Below, in pieces: positions 1 to 7,755 of a DNA stretch of 34,546 nucleotides. The DNA lies in assembly GCF_028689785.1 (NCBI RefSeq), contig NZ_JAQVCN010000052.1, positions 1 to 34,546 of the forward strand. Direction: 5' to 3'. Position numbers and translations under genes: made by a program. This stretch comes from Zoogloea sp. (GTDB lineage: Bacteria > Pseudomonadota > Gammaproteobacteria > Burkholderiales > Rhodocyclaceae). The notes under the pieces are model-generated. The model was not told the origin of the DNA and did not search any database. It was given only the letters and a program-made list of their open reading frames with translations. Every line of letters starts with the position of its first letter. The first letter of the stretch is position 1.

Positions 1-325
1 GGCCGAAGGTGAGCAGGAGGCCGTAGAGGTGATCAAGCTTGTACAGCTTGCGCAGCATGGTGCGCTCCAGGAGGACACCGAACAAGCCCACCAGCAGCGG
101 CGCGGCGATCAGGGCCACCCAGTAGTTGATGTTGAATTTGGTCAGGGCCAGCCAGGCGATGAAGGCGCCCATCATGTACTGGGCCCCGTGGGCGAAATTG
201 ATGATGTTGAGCAGGCCGAAGATGATGGCCAGGCCGAGGCTGAGGATCGCGTAGAACGAGCCGTTGATCAGGCCGACCAGCAGCTGGCTGCCCAGCAGGG
301 CGGTTGGGACGCCGAAGATTTCCAT
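1..325 (-). CDS. livH: LivH-type branched-chain amino acid ABC permease, N-terminal part (cut by window start)
   Basis: Inner-membrane permease subunit of a HAAT-family (branched-chain amino acid type) ABC importer. About 108 residues are visible, read from an ATG at 325. The N-terminal part has the family pattern: a short lead, then LINGSFYAILSLGLAIIFGL, then NIINFAHG and a second hydrophobic stretch beginning YMMGAFIAWLAL. NFAHG-type motifs are typical of LivH. The gene runs off the left edge, so about two thirds of the protein is missing. It lies 57 bases downstream of the binding-protein gene on the same strand and is the next gene of that operon; livM would be expected beyond the edge. 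The substrate could be another amide or amino acid, since urea and aromatic-acid importers use the same fold. Confidence 0.93.
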   Translation of the reverse strand, partial: MEIFGVPTALLGSQLLVGLINGSFYAILSLGLAIIFGLLNIINFAHGAQYMMGAFIAWLALTKFNINYWVALIAAPLLVGLFGVLLERTMLRKLYKLDHLYGLLLTFG

Positions 326-382
326 GGGTCACTCCAGAGCCGGAGCGGCGCGAGGCCGCCCCGGGGTCGTGGTTGCAGCGGC

Positions 383-1597
383 TTACTTCTTGACCAGCGG
401 GCAGCGGGACTGGGACAGGGGCTGGAAGGCCTCGGCTGCCGGGATGGTCTGGCGGACGTGGTAGTAGTCCCACGGGTACTTGGAGTCGGCAGGTTTCTTC
501 ACCTGCATCAGGTACATGTCGTGGACCATCCGGCCGTCTTCACGGATCTGCCCGTTTTTGGCAAAGAAGTCGTTGATCGGCATCTTCTTCATCTGGGCCA
601 TTACCTTCTTGGTGTCATCGGTGCCGGCGGCCTTGACGGCTTTGAGGTAGTGGTACACCGAGGAGTACTGACCGGCCTGGACCATGGTCGGCATCTTCTT
701 CTGAACGCCGAAGAAGCGCTTGGACCAAGCGCGGGTCTCGTCATTGAGATCCCAGTAAAAGCCCTCGGTCAGGTACATGCCCTGGGTGGTCTTGAGGCCC
801 AGGGAATGGATGTCGGTAATGAACATCAGCAGGCCGGCCAGGGACTGGGTGGGCGTGATGCCGAATTCGGCGGCCTGCTTGATAGCGTTGGTGGTGTCGG
901 CACCGGCGTTGGCCAGTCCGATTACCTGGGCGCCGGAGGCCTGGGCCTTGAGCAGGAAGGACGAGAAGTCGGAGCCCGGGAAGGGGTGGCGCACGGAGCC
1001 CAATACCTTGCCGCCGTTGGCGCTGACGACGGCCGAGGCGTCCTTCTCGAGGGCCTGGCCGAAGGCGTAGTCGGCGGTCAGGAAGAACCAGCTCTTGCCG
1101 CCCTGCTTGGTCACGGCCTTGGCGGTGCCATTGGCCAGTGCATAGGTGTCGTAGGTGTAATGGACGGTGACGTCGTTGCACTGCTCGTTGGTAATGGGGG
1201 TGGAGGCCGGGCCGCTCATCAGGGCGATGCGGTCCTTCTCCTTGGCGATCTTCATCACGGCCAGAGCGACAGAGGTAGTGACCAGCTCGGTGGCGGTGTC
1301 CACGCCCTCACGCTCGAACCACTCGCGGGCCTTGTTGGAGGCGATGTCGGCTTTGTTCTGGTGGTCGGCGCTGACCACCTCGATCTTGAAGCCGGGCTTC
1401 TCCTTGGCGATGAAGTCCTCGACGGCCATTTTGGTGGCTAGCACGGCCCCGGAGCCGGCCAGGTCGGAATAGGTGCCCGACAGGTCGGTCAGCACGCCGA
1501 TCTTCACCACCCCTCCGGAGATCTGTGCCTGGGCTCCTGCAGACAGGGCGGCCAGGGCGGCGGTACAGGCGATGGAAATCGCTTTCTTCATGGTCAT
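383..1597 (-). CDS. Periplasmic substrate-binding protein of a branched-chain amino acid type ABC transporter
   Basis: Captures the transported substrate in the periplasm and presents it to the LivH/LivM permease. The protein is 404 residues, usual for type I periplasmic binding proteins of this class (Peripla_BP_6). It has a clear Sec signal peptide: MTMKK, a hydrophobic Ala/Leu stretch and cleavage near AGAQAQ at about residues 22-26. The mature part opens with VVKIGVLTDLSGTYSDLAG, the hallmark start of this family. The start at 1597 follows a GGAGGAG ribosome site about 7 bases upstream; a second ATG two codons later is an alternative. The gene lies between livF and livH. The C-terminal part, with YYHVRQTIPAAEAF and a final CPLVKK, resembles binding proteins annotated for aromatic or short organic acids as well as Leu/Ile/Val, so the exact ligand cannot be read from sequence. 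Confidence 0.93.
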   Translation of the reverse strand: MTMKKAISIACTAALAALSAGAQAQISGGVVKIGVLTDLSGTYSDLAGSGAVLATKMAVEDFIAKEKPGFKIEVVSADHQNKADIASNKAREWFEREGVDTATELVTTSVALAVMKIAKEKDRIALMSGPASTPITNEQCNDVTVHYTYDTYALANGTAKAVTKQGGKSWFFLTADYAFGQALEKDASAVVSANGGKVLGSVRHPFPGSDFSSFLLKAQASGAQVIGLANAGADTTNAIKQAAEFGITPTQSLAGLLMFITDIHSLGLKTTQGMYLTEGFYWDLNDETRAWSKRFFGVQKKMPTMVQAGQYSSVYHYLKAVKAAGTDDTKKVMAQMKKMPINDFFAKNGQIREDGRMVHDMYLMQVKKPADSKYPWDYYHVRQTIPAAEAFQPLSQSRCPLVKK

Positions 1598-1628
1598 GTC
1601 TCTCTCCTCCTTGTTGTATTGATCCGGC

Positions 1629-2351
1629 TCAGACGCCGAGGGTTTGGTGCAGCCAGTCCATTTTTCCGGGGAGCTCGTCCCGGGTGATCGTGGCGATGAT
1701 CTCGCCGTGTTCGAGTACGTAATGGCGGTCGGCCAGCGGGGCGGCGAAGCGGAAGTTCTGCTCCACCAGCACGATGGTGAAGCCGCGCCTCTTGAGCTCG
1801 ATGATCACCTCACCAAGTTTTTTGACGATGACCGGGGCGAGGCCTTCGGTGATTTCGTCCAGGAGCAGTAGCTTGGCGCCGGTGCGTAGAACCCGGGCCA
1901 TGGCGAGCATTTGCTGCTCTCCGCCCGAGAGTTTGGTGCCCGGGCTGTTGCGGCGCTCCAGGAGGTTGGGGAACATGGTGTAGATCTCGTCCACGCTCAT
2001 TCCGCCGCTGGCCACCTGGGGGGGCAGCATCAGGTTTTCCTCGGTGGACAGGGAGGCGAAAATCGCGCGCTCTTCGGGCACGTAGCCGATACCGTAGCGG
2101 GCCATGCGGTGGGTGGGCTCGGCGATCACATCCTTGCCATTCACCATGATGGAACCGTTACGCCGGCCAACCAGTCCGAGGATGGACTTGAGGGTGGTGG
2201 AGCGGCCCGAGCCGTTCCGCCCGAGCAGGGTCACGCATTCGCCACGGCCGACGTTGAGGTCGATGCCATGCAGGATGTGGGATTCGCCGTAGAAGGCGTG
2301 CAGATCGTGGATCCGCAGCATTTCGGGCTTGGGGTCGAAGGCGCTGGTCAT
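1629..2351 (-). CDS. livF: LivF-type ABC transporter ATPase with an Arg in Walker A
   Basis: One of the two cytoplasmic ATPase subunits that power the importer. At 240 residues it has normal LivF length. The Walker A loop at about residues 44-51 reads GRNGSGRST, where the family consensus has Lys before Ser/Thr. The codon is CGC on the coding strand, so this is a clear Lys-to-Arg change in the raw sequence. The ABC signature LSGGEQQMLAMARVL and Walker B LLLLDEITEGLAP are present, with Ile where Pro is usual in DEPTEG. The LivF-type VEQN switch segment follows. It starts 13 bases after livG and is followed 31 bases later by the binding-protein gene, so it is one operon. All other landmarks are intact, which argues for a functional variant rather than a decayed gene. 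Confidence 0.93.
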   Translation of the reverse strand: MTSAFDPKPEMLRIHDLHAFYGESHILHGIDLNVGRGECVTLLGRNGSGRSTTLKSILGLVGRRNGSIMVNGKDVIAEPTHRMARYGIGYVPEERAIFASLSTEENLMLPPQVASGGMSVDEIYTMFPNLLERRNSPGTKLSGGEQQMLAMARVLRTGAKLLLLDEITEGLAPVIVKKLGEVIIELKRRGFTIVLVEQNFRFAAPLADRHYVLEHGEIIATITRDELPGKMDWLHQTLGV

Positions 2352-2364
2352 GGATCGCTTCCGG

Positions 2365-3132
2365 TCAGTGGTGGGCGTCGTTCATGTCGCTGGAGCCCAC
2401 ATAGGCCTCAAGCACCTGCGGGTTCTTCGACACTTCCTCGTAGGGCCCTTCGGCCAGCACGCTGCCACGCTGCAGCACGGTGATGCGGTCGCACAGATTG
2501 GCCACCACCGACAGGTTGTGTTCCACCATCAGAATGGTGCGCTTGGCCGATACCCTGCGGATCAGCTCGACCACCCGCCCGATGTCCTCCTGGCCCATGC
2601 CCTGGGTCGGCTCATCCAGCAGCATCATGGTGGGTTCGAGGGCCAGGGTCGTAGCGATCTCGAGGGCGCGCTTGCGCCCGTAGGGCATCTCTGCGGTGAC
2701 GGTGTCGGCAAAGCTGCCCAGGTCCACCGATTCGAGCAGCTCCATGGCTCTGTCGTTGAGCACGTCGAGGCTTTTTTCGGAACGCCAGAAATGGAACTCG
2801 GTGCCGAGTTTCTTCTGCAGGCCGATGCGCACGTTCTCCATCACCGTGAGGTGGGGGAAGGTGGCTGATATCTGAAATGAGCGTACCAGGCCGCGGCGGG
2901 CGGTGGCCGCTGGGGCTTCGCGGGTGATGTCGCGACCGTCGAAAGTGATGCTCCCGCGGGTGGGGGGCAGAAACTTGGTAAGCAGGTTGAAGACCGTGGT
3001 CTTGCCGGCGCCGTTGGGGCCGATCAGGGCGTGGATGTGACCGCGGCGGACTTTGAGATCCACGTTGGAGACAGCCGCAAAACCCTTGAATTCCTTGGTC
3101 AGACCGGCGGTTTCGAGGATGAAATCGCTCAT
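2365..3132 (-). CDS. livG: LivG-type ABC transporter ATPase
   Basis: Second ATPase subunit of the branched-chain amino acid type importer, partner of LivF. The protein is 255 residues, standard for LivG. It shows Walker A GPNGAGKTT near residues 38-46, the LivG-specific long insert between Walker A and the signature (about residues 85-145), a degenerate signature region MPYGRKRALEIATTLAL, Walker B MLLLDEPTQGM and the switch motif MVEHNLSVV. The start at 3132 is preceded by a GGGAAG ribosome site. Translation of livF begins 13 bases after its stop, so co-expression is expected. Unlike its LivF partner, this subunit keeps the catalytic Walker A lysine. Confidence 0.95.
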   Translation of the reverse strand: MSDFILETAGLTKEFKGFAAVSNVDLKVRRGHIHALIGPNGAGKTTVFNLLTKFLPPTRGSITFDGRDITREAPAATARRGLVRSFQISATFPHLTVMENVRIGLQKKLGTEFHFWRSEKSLDVLNDRAMELLESVDLGSFADTVTAEMPYGRKRALEIATTLALEPTMMLLDEPTQGMGQEDIGRVVELIRRVSAKRTILMVEHNLSVVANLCDRITVLQRGSVLAEGPYEEVSKNPQVLEAYVGSSDMNDAHH

Positions 3133-3155
3133 GGGACTTCCCGGGTTGGGTGAAA

Positions 3156-3293
3156 TCAGTATTTCGCCGGAGTGGAGCAGCGGACGGGCAGGCGTTGGGG
3201 AGCGGGTTGCCGCTGGCGGGCTGCGAGGTGGCGTGCCATGGCGATGGCGAGGCCGAAGGTGAGGGCTGCGGCCAGGATGGTCAGTGCAGTCAT
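3156..3293 (-). CDS. Possible 45-residue single-span membrane micro-protein at the head of the liv operon
   Basis: A short open frame reads from ATG at 3293 to TGA at 3156. The first 20 residues, MTALTILAAALTFGLAIAMA, are hydrophobic enough for one membrane span or a signal anchor. The rest is basic and rich in Arg, Gln and Pro (RHLAARQRQPAP and onward). A GGAGA ribosome site lies 8 bases upstream of the ATG, and the stop is 23 bases before the livG start on the same strand, so it would be the first gene of that transcript. I do not recognise a family. It could equally be a leader peptide or a chance frame in GC-rich DNA; good spacing and a plausible topology are the only support. Confidence 0.4.
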   Translation of the reverse strand: MTALTILAAALTFGLAIAMARHLAARQRQPAPQRLPVRCSTPAKY

Positions 3294-3594
3294 GGCAAGG
3301 TCTCCGTTGTTTTCTTATGGCATCAAGACTAGGGCCGGAGCGTGTCTACACCGTTGCTCAAAGGTAACGAATGGTGCGTTTGTGCCCCGGGCTGAAAGCC
3401 TTATGCCTACTGTGTTTATGCCTTTATTAGGGGCCTATCCCCGTCCACCGGCCAATGGGGGAATACCCGAACTGACGCCGGCGTAAAGCGCTTGTGGTAA
3501 GCAGGCGCGCATCGAGTCGCAGCACCAGCAGTCTGACGAGCTAGAATGGAAGGCTGGCAGTAAAACCACATGTTTGCAGACGGAGTCCCCCGAG
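3294..3594. other. Intergenic region between the divergent liv operon and ilvD
   Basis: About 300 bases carry no convincing gene. The region must hold the promoters for the leftward liv operon and the rightward ilvD. A TAGAAT hexamer at 3542-3547, some 50 bases before the ilvD ATG, is a possible -10 element, but no good -35 lies 17 bases upstream. A small GGGG/CCCC dyad occurs near 3430-3440. The stretch around 3390-3430 is more AT-rich than its surroundings. Nothing here can be assigned to a known regulator. Confidence 0.4.
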
Positions 3595-5436
3595 ATGCCT
3601 CAGTATCGTTCCCGCACTTCCACCGCCGGTCGCAACATGGCCGGCGCCCGCGCCCTGTGGCGCGCCACCGGCATGAAGGACGGCGATTTTGAAAAGCCGA
3701 TCATCGCCGTGGTGAACAGCTTCACCCAGTTCGTGCCGGGTCATGTGCACCTCAAGGATCTGGGGCAGCTGGTCGCACGGGAGATCGAGAAGGCCGGTGG
3801 TGTGGCCAAGGAGTTCAACACCATCGCCGTCGATGACGGCATTGCCATGGGCCATGGCGGCATGCTCTACAGCCTGCCCAGCCGCGACCTGATCGCCGAC
3901 AGCGTGGAGTACATGTGCAACGCCCACACGGCCGACGCCATGGTGTGCATCTCCAACTGCGACAAGATCACCCCGGGGATGCTGATGGCCGCCCTGCGCC
4001 TCAATATTCCGGCGATCTTCGTGTCCGGTGGCCCAATGGAGGCCGGCAAGGTCAAGTGGGAGGCCAAGGTGATTTCCCTCGACCTGGTGGACGCCATGGT
4101 CAAGGCCGCGGACAGCAGCTGTTCGGATGAAGAGGTGGATGCCATCGAGCGTTCCGCCTGCCCGACCTGCGGTTCCTGTTCCGGCATGTTCACCGCCAAC
4201 TCCATGAACTGCCTGACCGAGGCCCTGGGCCTGTCCCTGCCCGGCAACGGCACCGTGCTGGCCACCCACGCCGATCGCGAGCAACTGTTCCTGCGTGCGG
4301 GTCGCACCATCGTGGATATGGCCCGGCGCTATTACGAGAAGGACGACGAGTCCGTCCTGCCCCGCGCCATCGCCAGTTTCAAGGCTTTCGAGAATGCGAT
4401 CAGCCTTGATGTGGCCATGGGCGGCTCCACCAATACCGTGCTGCACCTTCTGGCCGCGGCCAAGGAAGCCGGTGTGGATTTCACCATGAAGGACATCGAT
4501 CGTATTTCGCGCAAGGTGCCGTGCCTGTGCAAGGTGGCGCCCGCCGTGGCGGACGTGCACATTGAAGACGTGCATCGTGCCGGCGGCATCATGGCGATCC
4601 TCGGCGAGCTCAACCGTGCCGGTCTGCTGCACACCGACCTGCCCACCGTTCACTCCAAGACCATGGCCGAGGCCCTGGCCAGCTGGGATGTGATGCAGGC
4701 CCACGACAGCGGCGTGTTCAACTTTTACAAGGCTGCCCCGGGTGGCGTGCCAACCCAGGTGGCTTTCAGCCAGGATCGGCGCTGGAACGAGCTCGATCTG
4801 GACCGCAGCAAGGGTGTGATCCGTGACAAGGCCAATGCCTTCAGCCAGGACGGCGGCCTGGCCGTGCTCTACGGCAACATTGCCGAGAAGGGCTGTATCG
4901 TCAAGACCGCGGGTGTTGATGAATCCATCTGGAAGTTTACTGGCCGGGCCCGCGTGTTCGAAAGCCAGGAGGATGCCGTGGCCGGTATCCTGGCCGACCA
5001 GATCGTGGCGGGCGATGTGGTGGTGATCCGTTACGAAGGCCCGAAGGGCGGCCCGGGCATGCAGGAAATGCTCTACCCGACCAGCTACCTGAAGTCCAAG
5101 GGCCTTGGCAAGAGCTGCGCCCTGCTCACCGACGGGCGCTTCTCCGGCGGTACCTCCGGCCTGTCCATTGGCCATGCCTCGCCCGAGGCCGGGTGTGGCG
5201 GTGCCATCGGTCTGGTGGAGGAGGGGGATGTGATCGAGATCGACATCCCGAACCGGCGCATTCACCTGGCCGTTAGTGATACCGAGCTGGCCCGTCGCCG
5301 GGTGGCCCAGGATGCCCGTGGCTGGAAGCCGGCCAACCGGGTGCGTCATGTGTCGGCCGCCCTGCAGGCTTATGCCGCGCTTACCACCAGCGCCGACACG
5401 GGTGCAGTCCGTGATGTGACCCAGGTTCAGCGCTGA
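3595..5436 (+). CDS. ilvD: Dihydroxy-acid dehydratase
   Basis: Iron-sulfur dehydratase that converts 2,3-dihydroxy-isovalerate and 2,3-dihydroxy-3-methylvalerate to the 2-keto acids, the step before the last in valine and isoleucine synthesis. The ATG at 3595 gives 613 residues beginning [20 protein letters not shown], the usual start and length of the long (E. coli type) IlvD. The cluster-binding motifs [12 protein letters not shown] (about residues 119-130) and [11 protein letters not shown] (about 192-202) are intact, as are the C-terminal [14 protein letters not shown] and [16 protein letters not shown] blocks. An in-frame ATG 21 bases earlier is less likely, because GGAG at about 3581 suits the 3595 start. 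It stands alone, divergent from a transporter of the amino acids whose synthesis it serves, and ends at a strong hairpin. Confidence 0.97.
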   Translation: MPQYRSRTSTAGRNMAGARALWRATGMKDGDFEKPIIAVVNSFTQFVPGHVHLKDLGQLVAREIEKAGGVAKEFNTIAVDDGIAMGHGGMLYSLPSRDLIADSVEYMCNAHTADAMVCISNCDKITPGMLMAALRLNIPAIFVSGGPMEAGKVKWEAKVISLDLVDAMVKAADSSCSDEEVDAIERSACPTCGSCSGMFTANSMNCLTEALGLSLPGNGTVLATHADREQLFLRAGRTIVDMARRYYEKDDESVLPRAIASFKAFENAISLDVAMGGSTNTVLHLLAAAKEAGVDFTMKDIDRISRKVPCLCKVAPAVADVHIEDVHRAGGIMAILGELNRAGLLHTDLPTVHSKTMAEALASWDVMQAHDSGVFNFYKAAPGGVPTQVAFSQDRRWNELDLDRSKGVIRDKANAFSQDGGLAVLYGNIAEKGCIVKTAGVDESIWKFTGRARVFESQEDAVAGILADQIVAGDVVVIRYEGPKGGPGMQEMLYPTSYLKSKGLGKSCALLTDGRFSGGTSGLSIGHASPEAGCGGAIGLVEEGDVIEIDIPNRRIHLAVSDTELARRRVAQDARGWKPANRVRHVSAALQAYAALTTSADTGAVRDVTQVQR

Positions 5437-5451
5437 TCTTCAGTGCTGGCG

Positions 5452-5493
5452 GTTAACGCAGAAGCCCGGCTCAGGCCGGGCTTCTGCGTTAAC
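5452..5493. terminator. 19-bp perfect inverted repeat between convergent ilvD and the GNAT gene
   Basis: The left arm at 5452-5470 and the right arm at 5475-5493 are perfect reverse complements, separated by the 4-base loop TCAG. The stem is GC-rich in the centre, with GTTAAC at each outer end. It lies 15 bases after the ilvD stop and 25 bases beyond the stop of the convergent acetyltransferase gene, so it can serve both strands. There is no clear run of T after either arm. It is best read as a bidirectional terminator of the strong-hairpin type; cruciform formation or protein binding is possible. Confidence 0.8.
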
Positions 5494-5518
5494 ACCGTGC
5501 AGTGAGTGCGTTCCGCTG

Positions 5519-6004
5519 TTATAGCTTCTTTTCCATGAACAAGGCCTGTCCCATGGCTGGGTCGAGCTGATAGGCCTGAAAACCGAAGCCCGTATAGGCC
5601 TCGCGGGCACCGCCGTTGCCTTCAAGAACTTCCAGCGTCAGCTTGCAGCAGCCAAGCGCCAAAGCCGCCTGTTCGGCGTGGGTCAGCAGGGCCCGGGCGA
5701 TGCCCTGGCGACGGAAGTCCTCGTGGACGATGATGTCGTGGATGTTCAGCAGGGGCTTGCCGGCGAAGGTTGAAAAGCCTTCCACGCAATTGATCAGCCC
5801 GGCGGCACGGCCATCCTGATAGGCCACGAAGCTCAGTACCGTCGGGCGCTTGCGCAGCTCGGTCGGCAGGCGGGTGCGCAACTCGGCGGGCATTGGCTTG
5901 CCGGTTCCGCTGGGGCTGCGCATGTAGTGGTCGAGTAGATTGAGGAAGTCGTCCGTACAGGCCGGATCTTCGAAGTCCACAGGCTGGATGCGAAGGGTGT
6001 GCAT
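5519..6004 (-). CDS. GNAT family N-acetyltransferase
   Basis: A 161-residue protein of the GNAT fold, which transfers an acetyl group from acetyl-CoA to an amine. Motif A is clear at about residues 97-108 (EDFRRQGIARALL), preceded by the beta-4 strand NIHDIIVHE. Motif B follows with LTLEVLEGNGGAREAYTGFGFQAY. The N-terminal half (LNLLDHYMRSPSGTGKPMP) resembles a subgroup of uncharacterised GNATs in proteobacteria. The substrate cannot be deduced. It begins 16 bases after the stop of the upstream W-repeat membrane protein gene on the same strand, so the two may be co-transcribed. Confidence 0.9.
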   Translation of the reverse strand: MHTLRIQPVDFEDPACTDDFLNLLDHYMRSPSGTGKPMPAELRTRLPTELRKRPTVLSFVAYQDGRAAGLINCVEGFSTFAGKPLLNIHDIIVHEDFRRQGIARALLTHAEQAALALGCCKLTLEVLEGNGGAREAYTGFGFQAYQLDPAMGQALFMEKKL

Positions 6005-6019
6005 GGGTGGGCGGCAGCC

Positions 6020-7105
6020 TCAGTGGATCTGGGAGACGGTGTAGATGAAGCCGGCGGTGATGAAGGTCAGCACCAGGACGACGGCACCGCCCGCAGCCAG
6101 GATCGGGGTGTAGCTCACGATGGCAAAGTGCCGGCCGCATTTGCGACAGCGGAAGTACTCCGTGAAGTTGATGCCCGCAAAGCGGTGCGGATGCATGCGC
6201 GAGGGGCGGACATCGACGCTCTTGCAGTGTATGCAGTACGGATTGGAAGTTCTGGCAAAGGCGAAGCGTCGTGCCGGCCGGCGTTTGGTTTGATAGCTTC
6301 CGAAGCTTCGGGTAGGGGGCGATTCAACGGGCGCAGGCAACTCGCTGTCGGGCCCCGTGGCGTCTGAGTCGGACTTTGTGAGCTGGCGGTTGATTTGCTT
6401 GCGACGGAGCAGAAAGAAGGCGAAACCGCCCGAAATGAAGGCCACGAAGATGGCCAACCCGAAGGTGACATAGGGCCCGACCACGCCCCAGATTGAAGCG
6501 AGGCTGGGGGCTGCAGATGCCTGGGCTGGGTTTTGCTGGGCGGCGGTGTCCGCGCTGGCGGCTTCGGCTGCCGCTGCGCTTCCCTTGAGTTCCTTGAGCT
6601 TTTCGTGACCGTTCCAGGCTGCATCGGCTGGTGACATGCCAGCCCGGGCGAGCAGGACCGCGTCGTCGAACACAAAACCGGCTTCCCACCAGGCCAGCCG
6701 GTCGCTGGGGGAGAAGCCCTCGCGTTTCCATTGGCTCGGGTCGGACTGATCGAGCTCGGACATCAGGCTGCGGCTGGTCTTGGCGGAGTCGAGCCACTCC
6801 CGCGCCTCATCGGGGTCGAAACCCTTGTCCGACCAGGTCCGGGCGACCAGGGGGGTGAAGCCGGCGCGCTTCCAATTGACGGCTTCGTTCGGTGTCAGGT
6901 TGTAGGCCTGCCAATCCCGTGCTTCTAGCGGGGTCATGCCGGTGTTTTCCCAGCGGCTGATCTTGGGAGGGCTTGGCAGGGCAGACTCTTCCGCGGGGCT
7001 GTCGGCCTGGGAGGACGCCTGAGCGGGGGCGCCGGGGGGCGTTTGTGCGATGGCCGGTGTCGCAAACAGGGCGAAGGCCGAAACGGCGGTCAAGAGTACT
7101 TTCAT
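6020..7105 (-). CDS. Unrecognised membrane protein with W-rich repeats and a Cys4 zinc-ribbon-like domain
   Basis: A 361-residue protein I cannot assign to a named family. Residues 1-21 look like a Sec signal peptide or signal anchor ending AIAQ. After a Pro/Ala/Ser linker, residues about 52-170 carry successive short units of the form W..xGxTPxEAxxW (examples: NTGMTPLEARDW, RAGFTPLVARTW, KGFDPDEAREW, REGFSPSDRLAWW). An Ala-rich linker leads to a membrane span at about 207-235. A basic segment then precedes a cytoplasmic-looking Cys pair CIHC (about 290) and a second pair CRKC (about 318), which would form a zinc ribbon. A final membrane span occupies about 333-355. The gene is divergent from hypA. 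The layout suggests a repeat domain outside the membrane coupled to a zinc site, but function is unknown. Confidence 0.85.
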   Translation of the reverse strand: MKVLLTAVSAFALFATPAIAQTPPGAPAQASSQADSPAEESALPSPPKISRWENTGMTPLEARDWQAYNLTPNEAVNWKRAGFTPLVARTWSDKGFDPDEAREWLDSAKTSRSLMSELDQSDPSQWKREGFSPSDRLAWWEAGFVFDDAVLLARAGMSPADAAWNGHEKLKELKGSAAAAEAASADTAAQQNPAQASAAPSLASIWGVVGPYVTFGLAIFVAFISGGFAFFLLRRKQINRQLTKSDSDATGPDSELPAPVESPPTRSFGSYQTKRRPARRFAFARTSNPYCIHCKSVDVRPSRMHPHRFAGINFTEYFRCRKCGRHFAIVSYTPILAAGGAVVLVLTFITAGFIYTVSQIH

Positions 7106-7401
7106 GGTCTCGGCACCTTAAAGCAGGGCGCTTTCAAAGTTGTAGCGGAAAGTTTTCGATGATGCGACAAAAGTCATATTGTCGCTGCCTTTTCAGAGGG
7201 TTCAAGGAAGGGAGATGACACATTTCATATTTGTTCCGCATGGTGAGGGTGTCGTCCAGCCCGTGTCAGTGCCCTAGTCGCGCCCTGGCCGTGGATGTAG
7301 GCCCCAGGGCGGTGGTCGGCCGTCCTTCGCAATTCGTCCGGGGAAAGGCGTATTGTGGGGCCGCCGAGCGTCAGGACGGTTCGGCAAGCAAGGGGGTGTG
7401 G
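7106..7401. other. Divergent intergenic region upstream of hypA
   Basis: Nearly 300 bases lie between the W-repeat protein start and the hypA ATG. Its left half is AT-richer and likely holds both promoters. It contains one clear dyad (7164-7185, listed separately). The right half, from about 7260, is GC-rich; a frame open through it into hypA was rejected as coding because HypA proteins start at the MHEMSLAE motif. No sigma-54 or FNR-type site could be recognised with confidence. Confidence 0.4.
7164..7185. promoter_or_regulatory. Inverted repeat GCGACAA-N8-TTGTCGC upstream of the hyp operon
   Basis: Two perfect 7-base arms (7164-7170 and 7179-7185) flank an 8-base AT-rich spacer. The size and spacing fit a dimeric helix-turn-helix repressor or activator. 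It lies about 80 bases into the region divergent to the W-repeat protein and about 220 bases before hypA, so it could control either direction. The same GCGACAAA core recurs in a looser dyad upstream of tonB at 19771-19791. No known regulator consensus was matched. Confidence 0.4.
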
Positions 7402-7743
7402 ATGCACGAGATGTCGCTGGCTGAAGGAATCCGCCAGATCGTTGAAGAGACTGCCCGGCATCAGGGCTTCGGTCGTGTCCGGACGGTGGTGTTGGAAATC
7501 GGTCAGCTGGCCGTAGTCGAACCCGATAGCCTCCGCTTCTGTTTTGACGCGGTGATGAAAGGTGGGCCGGCCGATGGGGCCGTACTGCAGATCGACCGGG
7601 TGCCGGGGACTGGCTGGTGCGCGCAGTGCGCTGCTCAGGTGGAAATCGCCGAGTTGTACGATCCCTGCCCTCGCTGTGGTGGCTACCGTGTGCAGGTGAC
7701 CGGTGGCACCGAGATGCGGGTGAAAGAACTTGAAATCGAGTGA
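7402..7743 (+). CDS. hypA: Hydrogenase nickel incorporation protein HypA
   Basis: Nickel metallochaperone for [NiFe]-hydrogenase maturation, acting with HypB in the cytoplasm. The protein is 113 residues, normal for HypA. It starts MHEMSLAEG, with His2 as the conserved nickel ligand, and has the zinc-binding pairs CAQC (about 74-77) and CPRC (about 90-93). The ATG at 7402 was chosen because the MHE motif must be N-terminal; a GGGGG stretch about 6 bases upstream can act as ribosome site. It is the first gene of the hyp cluster and is followed by hypB after 12 bases. HybF is the paralogue in some bacteria, but the order with hypB supports HypA. Confidence 0.97.
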   Translation: MHEMSLAEGIRQIVEETARHQGFGRVRTVVLEIGQLAVVEPDSLRFCFDAVMKGGPADGAVLQIDRVPGTGWCAQCAAQVEIAELYDPCPRCGGYRVQVTGGTEMRVKELEIE

Positions 7744-7755
7744 AGGTGTTGTGAC

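Noticed and set aside
29-1441. A 470-codon plus-strand frame over livH and the binding-protein gene
   Set aside because: Gly/Leu/Val-rich shadow; the minus strand encodes a clear signal peptide and binding-protein fold.
3541-5349. A 602-codon open frame antisense to ilvD
   Set aside because: Low-complexity His/Gly/Ala-rich translation typical of an antisense shadow; ilvD is certain on the other strand.
7231-7401. A longer HypA with a 57-residue N-terminal extension
   Set aside because: HypA needs His2 at the N-terminus and family length matches the ATG at 7402; the extension has no similarity.
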